Source of the DNA: Aliikangiella sp. G2MR2-5
GTDB lineage: Bacteria; Pseudomonadota; Gammaproteobacteria; Enterobacterales; Kangiellaceae
DNA length: 64,000 nt
Assembly: GCF_015687155.1 (NCBI RefSeq)
Contig: NZ_JADPQF010000004.1
Span: 62,001 to 126,000, forward strand
Direction: 5' to 3'
Of the stretch, positions 37,228 to 46,214 are shown one piece after another. A program made the translations under genes and the position numbers. Numbering within the stretch: the first letter of the stretch is position 1; each line of letters opens with the position of its first letter. The notes beneath the pieces are model-generated. The model was not told the DNA's origin, did no database searches, and saw only the letters and a program-made list of their open reading frames with translations.

Positions 37228-37552
37228 ATACATTTTTTTGAGAATCATTTTAACCTGGCTTTTTTTGAATTCCTGCGATTTATTGGCCGCAGATCCAACG
37301 AAGCCGTTAATAAAATCTGAAAATAAGAAAAAGGATTTTTCGAAAAAATCATCATCACCCAGACTGACTGCCATTATTACGCGCAATGGAGAACGTTCAG
37401 CAATAATTGGAAATAAGACGTATCAAACCGGAGATTATGTTTTAGGACTGAAATTAATCAAGATAACCCGTAATAGTGTCTTGCTGGAAGGAATAAAGGA
37501 ACAAAAAACAATGTATTTGGCACCCAAAGTAAAAAGTAATAACAAGAGTTAA
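37220..37552 (+). CDS. mshK: MSHA biogenesis protein MshK (PilP-like)
   Basis: 110 aa, GTG start overlapping mshJ by 8 bases. A signal peptide (about 1-23, LLAADPTKP) is followed by a basic linker and a small beta domain ('LTAIITRNGERSAIIGNKTYQTGDYVLG') similar to PilP/MshK. It should link the inner-membrane platform to the secretin MshL. Confidence 0.82.
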   Translation: MDKYIFLRIILTWLFLNSCDLLAADPTKPLIKSENKKKDFSKKSSSPRLTAIITRNGERSAIIGNKTYQTGDYVLGLKLIKITRNSVLLEGIKEQKTMYLAPKVKSNNKS

Positions 37553-37565
37553 AAGAAGCATCCTT

Positions 37566-39185
37566 ATGAAAAAATACAGCTTAAAGTTTATAACACCAAT
37601 AATTGCAATATTTTTTATGCAAAGCTGTGAAACATTTCAGCCAGCCAAAGTTGATAAAATAACATTAGCTGAAAAAGCACTAGCCGAAGCTGAAAAAGAT
37701 CAAAAAAACAGTGTTTCGCAAATCACGCAAAATGAAATTCTTGATTCGTTACTTCCACCAGTATCATTGAATGAAAATTCAACGGATGAAGAAAAGTTCG
37801 ATGTATCGGTAAAAAATATCGACACACGCAGTTTTCTACTAGGTCTGGTAGATGGTACCAGATTCAATATGGTAGTCAGCCCGGAAGTATCCGGTAAAAT
37901 TACGCTGCAACTGAAGAACGTTTCGATAAGTGAAGTCCTGTCATCGATAGAAAGAATATATCCGCTTATGGTAGAAAAAGAGGGGGATATATTCTTTGTT
38001 TCTTCCGCAGAAACTATGACTGCAATTTATCCAGTTAATTATCTAAATATTACTCGATCGGGGAAGTCCACAACAAACGTCGCTGGGCAAGCCGTCGCGC
38101 AAATGAGTCAAGGTTCAAGTAACCGACAATCATCGACAAATCAAAGCCAGTCCGGTGGCAGCAGTATATCTCAAATAAATGCGTCTGAATTAAATACCGT
38201 TTCGAAAACTGATTTTTGGGCTGAGCTGGAAAAGTCATTGACACTGATTATTAAGGATGAAGCAAATGCAAGTGTTGTCGTAAGTCCTCAAGCAGGTATT
38301 GTCATCGTAAGAGCCTTGCCAAGAACGCAAAAGTTAATCGAAGCTTACCTTGGTTCAACTCAGGAAGGTTTAAATAGACAGGTTATTTTAGAGGCAAAAA
38401 TAATCGAAGTTGCTCTTAACGAAGGTTTTCAATCTGGAATCGACTGGCGCAAAATCCGAACATCTTCTAGCGGGAATATACTGACAATTGGTCAATTAGG
38501 ACAGGTACTTGATATAGCAAGTGATGAAGCGCCGATAAATGGTAGTTTTTCGATGCTATATGATAGCAATGATTTTGATGCAGCAATTCAGCTTTTAGAA
38601 ACTCAGGGAGAGGTTCATGTACTCTCCTCTCCGCGAGTATCCACAGTGAATAATCAAAAAGCAATTATAAAAGTCGGAAGTGATGAATTTTTTGTAACCG
38701 ATGTATCCACAACAACTGTGACAGGTACGAGTACGGCAACAACTCCCGATGTGACGCTAACACCATTTTTCTCTGGTATATCTCTGGATGTAACTCCGCA
38801 GATAAATAATAAGGAAGAAATCATTCTTCATATACATCCTGTAGTTAGTGAAGTCGATGATCAACAAAAAACAATTACGCTTGGTCAGGATGAATTTACT
38901 TTACCTCTGGCTCTTTCTAATGTGCGAGAGTCCGATAGCATCGTTAGATCAGAGAATGAACAAGTTATTGTAATCGGTGGGTTAATGCAAACTCGTATTC
39001 AAAAAGAGGAAAGTTCAACTCCAATATTGGGGGATATTCCAGTCCTGGGCCACCTGTTCACCCAGCATAGAGATACCAAGGTAAAAAGTGAATTAGTTAT
39101 TTTGTTAAAGGCAAGTGTAGTCAATGCAGGGACGATGAGTACCGATTTAAGAGAAACCCGAAAAAGATATAAACAGTTCAGGTAA
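37566..39185 (+). CDS. mshL: MSHA secretin lipoprotein MshL
   Basis: 539 aa. Lipoprotein signal ending in the lipobox MQSC (Cys21). N-domains start near residue 80 (STN-like, 'FDVSVKNIDTRSFLLGLVDG'), a Ser/Gln/Asn-rich linker occupies about 175-205, and the C-terminal secretin domain (about 280-525) shows 'EVHVLSSPRVSTVNNQKAIIKVG' and 'VIGGLMQTRIQKEESSTPILGDIPVLGHLF'. It makes the outer-membrane pore through which the pilus leaves the cell. Confidence 0.94.
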   Translation: MKKYSLKFITPIIAIFFMQSCETFQPAKVDKITLAEKALAEAEKDQKNSVSQITQNEILDSLLPPVSLNENSTDEEKFDVSVKNIDTRSFLLGLVDGTRFNMVVSPEVSGKITLQLKNVSISEVLSSIERIYPLMVEKEGDIFFVSSAETMTAIYPVNYLNITRSGKSTTNVAGQAVAQMSQGSSNRQSSTNQSQSGGSSISQINASELNTVSKTDFWAELEKSLTLIIKDEANASVVVSPQAGIVIVRALPRTQKLIEAYLGSTQEGLNRQVILEAKIIEVALNEGFQSGIDWRKIRTSSSGNILTIGQLGQVLDIASDEAPINGSFSMLYDSNDFDAAIQLLETQGEVHVLSSPRVSTVNNQKAIIKVGSDEFFVTDVSTTTVTGTSTATTPDVTLTPFFSGISLDVTPQINNKEEIILHIHPVVSEVDDQQKTITLGQDEFTLPLALSNVRESDSIVRSENEQVIVIGGLMQTRIQKEESSTPILGDIPVLGHLFTQHRDTKVKSELVILLKASVVNAGTMSTDLRETRKRYKQFR

Positions 39186-39188
39186 TCA

Positions 39189-40085
39189 ATGTACCTCTAC
39201 CAGTTTGGAATGAAAAAGCTACCATTTTGTCTGACTCCAGACACAGACTTTTATTGTCCAACCACAACTCATGCTGAAGCTTTGAATGTTTTACGGTTTG
39301 CAATTAATACAGGCGAAGCGCTTGTCAAAATAGTCGGAGAGGTCGGAACAGGAAAAACCTTGATTTGCCGTGTTTTAATCAATGAACTGGGAAATTCACA
39401 AAAAGTAGCTTACATCCCCTACCCTAAGTTGTCAGCCAGAGAGCTCTCATTTTCACTCGCTAACGAGCTTGGACTCAGAATTAACAGCCATTGTAGAGAT
39501 GATCAGCTTAATCAAAGAATTCAAACCAGACTACTAAACCTCAATAAAAAATCTGGTCCGGTGATTTTAATTATTGACGAAGCGCAGCTGCTAACCAATG
39601 ATTGCCTTGAAACCTTACGCTTGTGGACAAATCTTGAGACAGAGCAAAGAAAACTTATTCAAATTGTTTTGTTTGGCCAGCCTGAACTTGACGTAAAGCT
39701 CTCGTCTTCAGAGCTTAGACAAATAAAGCAACGGATAACATTTAGTTATCAACTCAACGTCCTCAACCGAAAGCAAACCTATACCTATGTGAAACAACGA
39801 CTTGAGAAATCCTCTAGATTTAAAATTGAGTACAACAGAGTTGTAAACATTTTGCTCCATCATTACTCAAAAGGCGTTCCTCGATTGATCAATATTTTAT
39901 GTCACAAATCTCTATTGCTAGCCTATGCACAAAGAAAAAAATCGATAACTTTTTCGAATGTTTTGCGCGCTGCAAAAGATACTGAATCAATTAACACCTG
40001 GTGGCAAAACTATGGTTTAAGGCTGGTGGCTTTCTTTATGCTTTTTACTAGCGGATCTGCGATGGCAATTTGGGGATTGATATGA
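39189..40085 (+). CDS. mshM: MSHA AAA ATPase MshM (ExeA-like)
   Basis: 298 aa. AAA domain with Walker A 'GEVGTGKT' (about 48-55), Walker B 'VILIIDEAQLL' and 'QRITFSYQL' arginine region. A C-terminal membrane helix (about 275-296) sits where longer ExeA proteins continue. Family members such as ExeA work with peptidoglycan-binding partners to insert the secretin. Three bases separate it from mshL. Confidence 0.92.
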   Translation: MYLYQFGMKKLPFCLTPDTDFYCPTTTHAEALNVLRFAINTGEALVKIVGEVGTGKTLICRVLINELGNSQKVAYIPYPKLSARELSFSLANELGLRINSHCRDDQLNQRIQTRLLNLNKKSGPVILIIDEAQLLTNDCLETLRLWTNLETEQRKLIQIVLFGQPELDVKLSSSELRQIKQRITFSYQLNVLNRKQTYTYVKQRLEKSSRFKIEYNRVVNILLHHYSKGVPRLINILCHKSLLLAYAQRKKSITFSNVLRAAKDTESINTWWQNYGLRLVAFFMLFTSGSAMAIWGLI

Positions 40086-41215
40086 GTTTAGTTAACCAGG
40101 TTTTAAGGGATCTCGATAAAGAAAGCAGCAGTCAAAAGCATTTTTTATCAATGCAAGCTGTTGATGTCGAGCCTCAAAATCTAGTTATTCCATTATTAAT
40201 TATTGCGCTGTCGCTTGCTGTTTTCGTAGGCGCAGTCTGGATGAAATATAGCTCAGTGGCGGATGAGATATTGGAGCCACCCATGATATCAGACACAAGG
40301 AATCAAAAGAGTGCACAAGGCGAAAACTCTGATGACACAACCCAAACTGATAATTCTCACAACCGGGTGCACACAAAAAAGCATGTTAAAAAAGACGAAT
40401 TGATTAGTGAGAGCGAGACTCCCAAAAAAAACATAGAAGCATCTTCAAATAATCGGACAACATTAAAGTCAAACGTCGTTGATTCTTCCAGCAAAGAAAA
40501 CATCATGTCTATAGATAAGCCTGCAGTGCAGGTGACAGCGAGCGATAAAGACTCAACAAACACCCCCGTTCAAACCGTCCGAGAAGATTCTATTCATAAC
40601 GAGGTTGACGATGCCCGGTTCAATAACAATAAAGTCAAACAGGTTAGTCGGGAAACCTCTCTTAAAAGAGCACTCGAAGCCATTATCAATAATCAAAAAA
40701 ATACAGGTATTGATGAGACAATTATTCAACTGGATAAGCTATTAAAACGTGACCCAGAATTTACTATTGCCAGGGAGAAGCTCATTCAAATAGCCTGGAA
40801 GCACAATCATCCAAAGTTGCCACAGATTCTGGAATCAGCAGTTATTTATTTTCCTGATAGAGAGAACTATCGAATAGCGACAGCTCAATATTATCTAAAG
40901 CAAAACAATGCAGAAGCGGCAACTAAAATACTCGAAGGTATTTCGACAAATACCGCTTCGATAGAAATATTAAGATTAAGAGGGCTGGTTTTTCAAAAAT
41001 TTGGTAGGCATCAGGATGCGTTAAATGACTATCGCACAATTTTATCGAGATTTCCGAATGACTCTCAGACATTGCTAGCTTCTGCAATTTCACTTGAGCA
41101 TACAGGTAATCTGAATGCGGCAATAGATAACTATGTTAGCGCGATAAAAACAGGTCAACTAAATATTAAGCAAGTGACTTTTGCAAAACAAAAAGTTCAG
41201 TCTCTTAGGGGTTAA
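40082..41215 (+). CDS. mshN: MSHA biogenesis TPR protein MshN
   Basis: 377 aa from the ATG at 40082, which overlaps the mshM stop as ATGA; the reading from 40070 would add four residues from the mshM frame. Short cytosolic start 'MSLVNQVLRDLDKE' (the MshN hallmark), one membrane helix (about 33-53), a long disordered Ser/Asp/Lys linker (about 60-200) and C-terminal TPRs (about 215-375). Confidence 0.9.
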   Translation: MSLVNQVLRDLDKESSSQKHFLSMQAVDVEPQNLVIPLLIIALSLAVFVGAVWMKYSSVADEILEPPMISDTRNQKSAQGENSDDTTQTDNSHNRVHTKKHVKKDELISESETPKKNIEASSNNRTTLKSNVVDSSSKENIMSIDKPAVQVTASDKDSTNTPVQTVREDSIHNEVDDARFNNNKVKQVSRETSLKRALEAIINNQKNTGIDETIIQLDKLLKRDPEFTIAREKLIQIAWKHNHPKLPQILESAVIYFPDRENYRIATAQYYLKQNNAEAATKILEGISTNTASIEILRLRGLVFQKFGRHQDALNDYRTILSRFPNDSQTLLASAISLEHTGNLNAAIDNYVSAIKTGQLNIKQVTFAKQKVQSLRG

Positions 41216-41217
41216 AG

Positions 41218-42927
41218 ATGTTACTCAAAAAAGTCAGGCTGGGTGACTTACTTGTTGAAAAATCCGTAATCACCGAGAAGCAATTACAAGACGCACTAAA
41301 CGAGCAGAAAACCAATCGGTTGAGACTTGGTAAATTGCTGGTAAATCTCGGTTACGTTGATGAAAAGCAGCTACTGGAACTCCTGGCAGAGCAGCTGCAA
41401 ATCCAGTTTATTGATCTGGTGCGCTTTAAAATCAACACCGCTGTAGTTGACAAGTTAAGCGAAATGAATGCAAGACGGCTGCGTGCACTGGTTATTGATG
41501 AAAAAGATGATCACTATCTCGTGGTCATGGCTGATCCGACCGATCTGGATAAATACGACGCACTTCAGGAAAAACTAAATAAGCCGGTTAAGCTTTGTGT
41601 AGCGATTGAGTCAGAAATTATCGCTAATATCGACAATTGTTATCGCACTACTAGCGAAATTTCTTCACTGGCAGAAGAGTTAGAAGATGATCTAATCGAT
41701 GACAGTTTTGATTTACCAGGACTGAATGAGAATGTATCTAACGAAGAAGCACCAGTCGCCAAATTACTGCAAACAATTTTCGACCAGGCAATGCAACTTA
41801 AAGCTTCTGATATTCATATTGAGCCCGACGCACGTGTTTTAAGAGTACGAATGCGCGTCGATGGCCATCTTCAAGAACAAGTTATTAAAGAAACTAGAAT
41901 AGTACCTGCACTGGTACTGAGACTTAAACTTATGTGTGGCCTCGATATTTCGGAAAAACGGAAACCCCAGGATGGACGCTTTCGGATTAGAGCAAGAGGG
42001 CATGAAGTCGATATTCGTCTTTCCACCATGCCTGTTCAATACGGAGAATCGGTTGTCATGCGTTTGCTCGACCAAAGTGGAGGCTTATTAAAACTGGAGC
42101 AAACAGGAATAGAGCCCAAGATATTGCGTGAAATTAGAAAATTGCTCGCTTATCCTCATGGTCTGATTCTAGTAACAGGTCCTACCGGAAGCGGTAAAAC
42201 AACTACACTTTATGCGGCTTTGTCTGAGCTTAATTCTCCAGAGAAGAAAATTATCACGATAGAAGATCCGGTGGAATATAAGCTCGCCCGAGTTAATCAG
42301 GTTCAGGTGAATCCAAAAATTGAACTTACATTTGCGTCAGTTTTAAGAGCAGTACTCAGACAAGATCCTGATATCATTCTAGTAGGTGAAATGCGCGATC
42401 AGGAAACCGCTGAAATTGGACTGCGAGCAGCTGTTACCGGCCATCTGGTTTTATCCACTTTGCATACAAATGATACCCTGTCTGCAGCTATCCGTCTTGC
42501 GGATATGGGTGCGGAAAGCTATTTGCTCGCCAGTGGATTAAGGGGAGTGATTGCACAGCGGTTAGTTAGAAGAATTTGTAGTTTCTGTTCAGAGGATTAT
42601 AAGCCGAATGAAAGTGAGCTTAACTGGTTGGCTAAGGAAAGTGATAAGGTTAGCGATAACACCCAATGGAAAAAAGGGAAAGGCTGTACCCAGTGCCACA
42701 ATACCGGTTATCTAGGACGCGCAGCAATCTTTGAGATCCTGCTTCCAAACCATGAAATGCTAGATGCGATTCGGCGCAAAGACTATTCAAGTTTCTCAAA
42801 AGCGGCACGTCGTTCCGAATTTTTTACGCCCTTAAGTGAGTCCGCAATAAACCTTGCCCTCGATGGAATTACCAGTGTTGAAGAGGTGTTAAGAGTTTGT
42901 GAATCTATTGAAGGCTTGGAGGAATAA
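41218..42927 (+). CDS. mshE: MSHA pilus extension ATPase MshE
   Basis: 569 aa GspE/PilB family hexameric ATPase. The N-terminus carries two tandem MshEN motifs ('VRLGDLLVEKSVITEKQLQDAL' and 'RLGKLLVNLGYVDEKQLLELL'), a fold shown in V. cholerae MshE to bind c-di-GMP. Walker A is 'GPTGSGKT' (321-328), Asp box 'IITIEDPVEY', Walker B 'DPDIILVGEMRD', His box 'AAVTGHLVLSTLHTND', and the zinc tetracysteine is 'CSFCSEDY...CTQCHNTG'. It drives pilin addition, probably only when c-di-GMP is bound. Confidence 0.96.
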   Translation: MLLKKVRLGDLLVEKSVITEKQLQDALNEQKTNRLRLGKLLVNLGYVDEKQLLELLAEQLQIQFIDLVRFKINTAVVDKLSEMNARRLRALVIDEKDDHYLVVMADPTDLDKYDALQEKLNKPVKLCVAIESEIIANIDNCYRTTSEISSLAEELEDDLIDDSFDLPGLNENVSNEEAPVAKLLQTIFDQAMQLKASDIHIEPDARVLRVRMRVDGHLQEQVIKETRIVPALVLRLKLMCGLDISEKRKPQDGRFRIRARGHEVDIRLSTMPVQYGESVVMRLLDQSGGLLKLEQTGIEPKILREIRKLLAYPHGLILVTGPTGSGKTTTLYAALSELNSPEKKIITIEDPVEYKLARVNQVQVNPKIELTFASVLRAVLRQDPDIILVGEMRDQETAEIGLRAAVTGHLVLSTLHTNDTLSAAIRLADMGAESYLLASGLRGVIAQRLVRRICSFCSEDYKPNESELNWLAKESDKVSDNTQWKKGKGCTQCHNTGYLGRAAIFEILLPNHEMLDAIRRKDYSSFSKAARRSEFFTPLSESAINLALDGITSVEEVLRVCESIEGLEE

Positions 42928-44160
42928 TTGGCAACATTTGACTACCGGGCCAAAAATAGCCGGGGGGACGAAATAAGTGGAACCATTGATGCGCCGAGTC
43001 GTGAAGCTGTTGCCGAACGATTAATGGGACGCGGAACTATTCCTGTCGCCATCAAAGAAGCCTCGAATAAAACATCCGGACTCGATATAGATGTTGCCAG
43101 CTTCTTTCAGTCAAAACGAGTTAAAATTGATGACCTGGTTATGTTTAGTCGCCAGATGTATAGTTTAACTCGCGCAGGAATTCCTTTAACCCGAGCTATT
43201 AGCGGGCTTCTGGAAACAACTAATTCGAAAGTACTTAAAACTGCGCTCGAAGAGATCTTTAATGACCTCAATGCTGGTACAAATTTAGCGACCGCTTTTT
43301 CTCGGCATGAACATATCTTTTCACCACTCTATATTAGTCTGATTCATGTAGGTGAAAATTCGGGGCGCCTGGAAGAGTCATTTCAACAGATAGCGAACTA
43401 CCTCGAGCTGGAACAAAAAACTCGCCAAAGAATCAAATCTGCTACTCGTTACCCAACTTTCGTTGTGTTTGCGATAATCGCTGCAATTGTCATTATCAAT
43501 ATCTGGGTTATTCCAAGTTTCAAACAACTCTTTGCCAGCTTTAATGCTGGAGAGTTACCGCTACCAACTCAGATACTCATGGCTACCAGTGACTTTTTTC
43601 TTAATTATGGCTTGTTTTTACTGGTCGGTATTGTCCTGGGGGTAATCGGCTTTATGCGCTTTATCAAAACGCCTGATGGCAAGTTCTGGTGGGACAAGAT
43701 TAAACTTAAGATTCCAATATTCGGAGACATCATTTACCGGGCATTGCTTGCCCGGTTTGCGCGAACTTTTGCCATGATGAGCCGTTCAGGTGTTCCCTTA
43801 ATCAATTCACTTAATATTGTCTCAGAGGTGGTAGATAACGCCTGGGTTGCTTCACATATACAGGATATGAGAGGAGGAGTCGAAAAAGGTGAATCCATAA
43901 AAAACGTTGCGGTGCGCAGTAAAATGTTTTCCGGACTGACTATTCAAATGATATCGGTCGGTGAGGAAACCGGGCAACTAGATGAAATGCTTGATGAAGT
44001 AGCAATTTTTTATGAGGAACAGGTTGATTACGATTTAAAAAAGCTATCTGATTATATAGAGCCCGCACTTATCGTTTTTATCGGTGCAATTGTTCTGGTG
44101 CTGATGCTAGCGGTTTATCTGCCAATGTGGGAATTAACCAGTCGGGTGCGAGGTGGCTAG
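42928..44160 (+). CDS. mshG: MSHA inner-membrane platform protein MshG
   Basis: 410 aa GspF/PilC family. TTG start directly after the mshE stop, with a GGAGGA site inside the mshE end. Two T2SSF domains (about 70-195 and 270-395) with three membrane helices (near 170, 225 and 375, the last 'IVFIGAIVLVLMLAVYLPMW'). Works with MshE to lift pilins from the membrane into the fibre. Confidence 0.94.
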   Translation: MATFDYRAKNSRGDEISGTIDAPSREAVAERLMGRGTIPVAIKEASNKTSGLDIDVASFFQSKRVKIDDLVMFSRQMYSLTRAGIPLTRAISGLLETTNSKVLKTALEEIFNDLNAGTNLATAFSRHEHIFSPLYISLIHVGENSGRLEESFQQIANYLELEQKTRQRIKSATRYPTFVVFAIIAAIVIINIWVIPSFKQLFASFNAGELPLPTQILMATSDFFLNYGLFLLVGIVLGVIGFMRFIKTPDGKFWWDKIKLKIPIFGDIIYRALLARFARTFAMMSRSGVPLINSLNIVSEVVDNAWVASHIQDMRGGVEKGESIKNVAVRSKMFSGLTIQMISVGEETGQLDEMLDEVAIFYEEQVDYDLKKLSDYIEPALIVFIGAIVLVLMLAVYLPMWELTSRVRGG

Positions 44161-44689
44161 CATTTTAACCGGAACATCTCGGACAAGTGGTTACTTTTAT
44201 CTGGTTCTGATTTTGCTTTTGAGTATCTTTATTGCTTACGCCTGGTTTATCAAAGATCCTTCTATAAAGCAGAACTTGCAAGATCAGTCTTTCAACATGA
44301 GCTTTCAAGCATTTCGAAACTCCATCAAACTCGCTAATTTGAAGTATCTAGCGAATAATCATAAGTTCTCCGGGCAAGATCGCTGGGTCGAAAATGGTGT
44401 TGGTCTGGATTTTAATTTGAAAGGCTTCCCAATCGGTACCAATATTAGTATCCCGGATCAGGCCTATCCTGATTCGGCAAAAGATTGCGAAGATATCTGG
44501 CACTTTCTGATCGACTACCTGCTGCCGGAAAATACACCGGGCTCCGAAACTCAAACTTCAAAAATAAATAAAGTCGTTACACTTACAACCGATAACAAGT
44601 GTGTGTACCAGCAGCCTAATTCGAAAATGTTAGCCATTAGCTATGATTCATCTCGAGGGGCCGTTGAACTAGTGCATTTAACATATTAA
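44153..44689 (+). CDS. mshF: MshF-like MSHA locus protein
   Basis: 178 aa, GTG start overlapping mshG by 8 bases. One N-terminal membrane helix (about 14-33, 'FYLVLILLLSIFIAYAWF') and a periplasmic domain with a Cys pair. Identification rests mainly on position between mshG and the pilin, size and topology; sequence conservation of MshF is low. It has no prepilin cleavage site. Confidence 0.7.
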   Translation: MASILTGTSRTSGYFYLVLILLLSIFIAYAWFIKDPSIKQNLQDQSFNMSFQAFRNSIKLANLKYLANNHKFSGQDRWVENGVGLDFNLKGFPIGTNISIPDQAYPDSAKDCEDIWHFLIDYLLPENTPGSETQTSKINKVVTLTTDNKCVYQQPNSKMLAISYDSSRGAVELVHLTY

Positions 44690-44712
44690 TTTTTATGTAA
44701 AAAGTGAATTTA

Positions 44713-44742
44713 TTGTCTACACTTTTACTAGATTCAAATAAT
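44713..44742 (+). promoter_or_regulatory. Candidate internal promoter for the major pilin
   Basis: TTGTCT (44713-44718), 18 bases, AATAAT (44737-44742), in the only sizeable gap (85 bases) of the MSHA operon, directly before the pilin gene. A separate strong promoter here is typical of major pilin genes; the match is moderate. Confidence 0.4.
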
Positions 44743-44774
44743 TCGCCTTCAAAGGCAAAACATGGAGAATATTC

Positions 44775-45239
44775 GTGAAATTTAGTACTCGCTCCAGTCA
44801 AGGTTTTACCTTGATCGAATTAATCGTCGTAATAGTTATTCTGGGTATCATGGCTGCAATTGCAGGCCCAAAATTTATCGATTTGCAAACGGAAGCAAGG
44901 TTATCGGTAATGAGTGGGGTAGAAGGCGCGGTGAGAAGCACTGCTACACTGGTCTACTCAAAATCGTTAATTGAAGGAGAAGAAAGCATCGATGAAGCCA
45001 GTGCTCCGGCAGTTGATGTTGCAGGCGGAACTGTTACAACTCACTTTGGATATCCGAATGCGGAAAATACCGGTTTAATTGCTGGAATGGACCTCGAAGG
45101 AGATATTGTTGTTACTCATCCTGATGAAAATACCACTGTATTTACTTATAGTAGTCTGACCAATTGCAATGTAACTTATGTGGAATCAGCCAGTGATGGT
45201 GCTGCACCAACAATTACAACGACCACTACAGACTGCTAA
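44775..45239 (+). CDS. mshA: MSHA major pilin, MshA-like
   Basis: 154 aa, GTG start with GGAGA 7 bases upstream. Prepilin leader of 10 residues ending in Gly, cleaved before Phe in 'SQGFTLIELIVVIVILGIMAA' (Glu+5 present). The mature type IVa pilin head has a C-terminal Cys pair (TNCNVTY ... TTTTTDC) that frames a disulfide loop, and a Thr-rich end. Only one such gene is present, where Vibrio has mshB and mshA; the choice of name follows size and position. Confidence 0.85.
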   Translation: MKFSTRSSQGFTLIELIVVIVILGIMAAIAGPKFIDLQTEARLSVMSGVEGAVRSTATLVYSKSLIEGEESIDEASAPAVDVAGGTVTTHFGYPNAENTGLIAGMDLEGDIVVTHPDENTTVFTYSSLTNCNVTYVESASDGAAPTITTTTTDC

Positions 45240-45259
45240 ACCAGTTAGACATTTCTCTA

Positions 45260-45288
45260 AAATGCCGCCCTCCTTGTGTGCGGCATTT
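45260..45288 (+). promoter_or_regulatory. Strong hairpin covering the mshC-like start codon
   Basis: AAATGCCGC / 11-base loop / GCGGCATTT makes a perfect 9-bp stem 20 bases after the pilin stop. The left arm contains the ATG (45262) of the next gene. There is no T run after it, so it is less likely a plain terminator than an mRNA end-stabiliser or a translation block. Confidence 0.6.
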
Positions 45289-45687
45289 ACGCTTCTAGAA
45301 CTCATCATTGTTATTGTTATTCTTGCGATTCTAGCCATATTCGTGCAGTCTAAATTTCAGGATGATAATTCCTACCAACTCGACGCAGCGGTTGAACAGA
45401 TCATTTCTACCGCCAGGCTGGCACAGCAATTTTCGATGAATGACAACAGTCGCAACTTTGTATTAAGCATTCAGGCCAGCCAGGTTGACATTCTAGCTGA
45501 TGGAATTTCCCTTTCCGGCCAACTTCCGAACCTGCCTGTAAATTTTTCCAGTGATATATCCCTCTCTCCTGCGCAATTAATTTCTTTTGATGGAATGGGA
45601 AGTACAGGAAGCCAAACACTGATAGTCAGCGCAAAGTCTAGTATCAATATCTGTTTTGAAGCGAGCGGGATGATACATCGATGTTAG
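45262..45687 (+). CDS. mshC: MSHA minor pilin, MshC-like
   Basis: 141 aa from the ATG at 45262. A prepilin N-terminus 'AFTLLELIIVIVILAILAIF' is clear (Glu+5), but the residue before the cleavage Phe is Ala, not Gly, and the leader (MPPSLCAA) has no Lys or Arg. No good ribosome binding site is seen and the start lies in a hairpin. The frame stays open upstream to 45178 inside the pilin gene, so a longer leader is possible. Head domain about 120 residues with Cys in 'INICFEASG'. Overlaps the next gene by 7 bases. Confidence 0.75.
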   Translation: MPPSLCAAFTLLELIIVIVILAILAIFVQSKFQDDNSYQLDAAVEQIISTARLAQQFSMNDNSRNFVLSIQASQVDILADGISLSGQLPNLPVNFSSDISLSPAQLISFDGMGSTGSQTLIVSAKSSINICFEASGMIHRC

Positions 45688-46214
45688 TTTTTGAATCCAA
45701 TAGCTTTGGAAATCATCGAGGCTATTCGCTTATCGAACTAGTTATAACCATTGTCCTTACCAGTATTGTTGTAGTTGTATTTCTAACCCTGTTTAGCTCT
45801 ATACAAAGAAGTTCGGTTGAACCTGTTTTTCAAATCAAAGCAGCAGAGTTGGGACAGGCAGTGCTGGAGGAAATCAGTTTAAAAAATTTTGATGAAAACT
45901 CTCCAGCAGGAAATGCCCGACGCTGTAACGATTCAGGAGCGCCATCATGTACTTCTACTCCTGGTCCAGATTCAGGAGAAACCAGAGAAACCTATGATGA
46001 TATCGACGATTACCACGGTATCAACCAATCCCCACCGGAAGATGCCTTGGGGAATCCACAAATAGGCTATGCTTCTTACTCTCTATCTGTCGCAGTCAAC
46101 TATGCTGGAGACGACCTGGCTCTGCCAACCCAGTCAATTAAAAGAATTCAGGTTACTATCACAGCTCCTGATAATACCCAGTATATTTTCAGTGAATACA
46201 AGGGGAATTATTGA
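45681..46214 (+). CDS. mshD: MSHA minor pilin, MshD-like
   Basis: 177 aa. Prepilin site Gly before Tyr in 'NHRGYSLIELVITIVL', Glu+5 present. The head has a Cys-containing loop (ARRCNDSGAPSCTSTPG) as in MshD. Probably a tip or priming subunit. TGATG overlap with the next gene. Confidence 0.85.
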   Translation: MLVFESNSFGNHRGYSLIELVITIVLTSIVVVVFLTLFSSIQRSSVEPVFQIKAAELGQAVLEEISLKNFDENSPAGNARRCNDSGAPSCTSTPGPDSGETRETYDDIDDYHGINQSPPEDALGNPQIGYASYSLSVAVNYAGDDLALPTQSIKRIQVTITAPDNTQYIFSEYKGNY

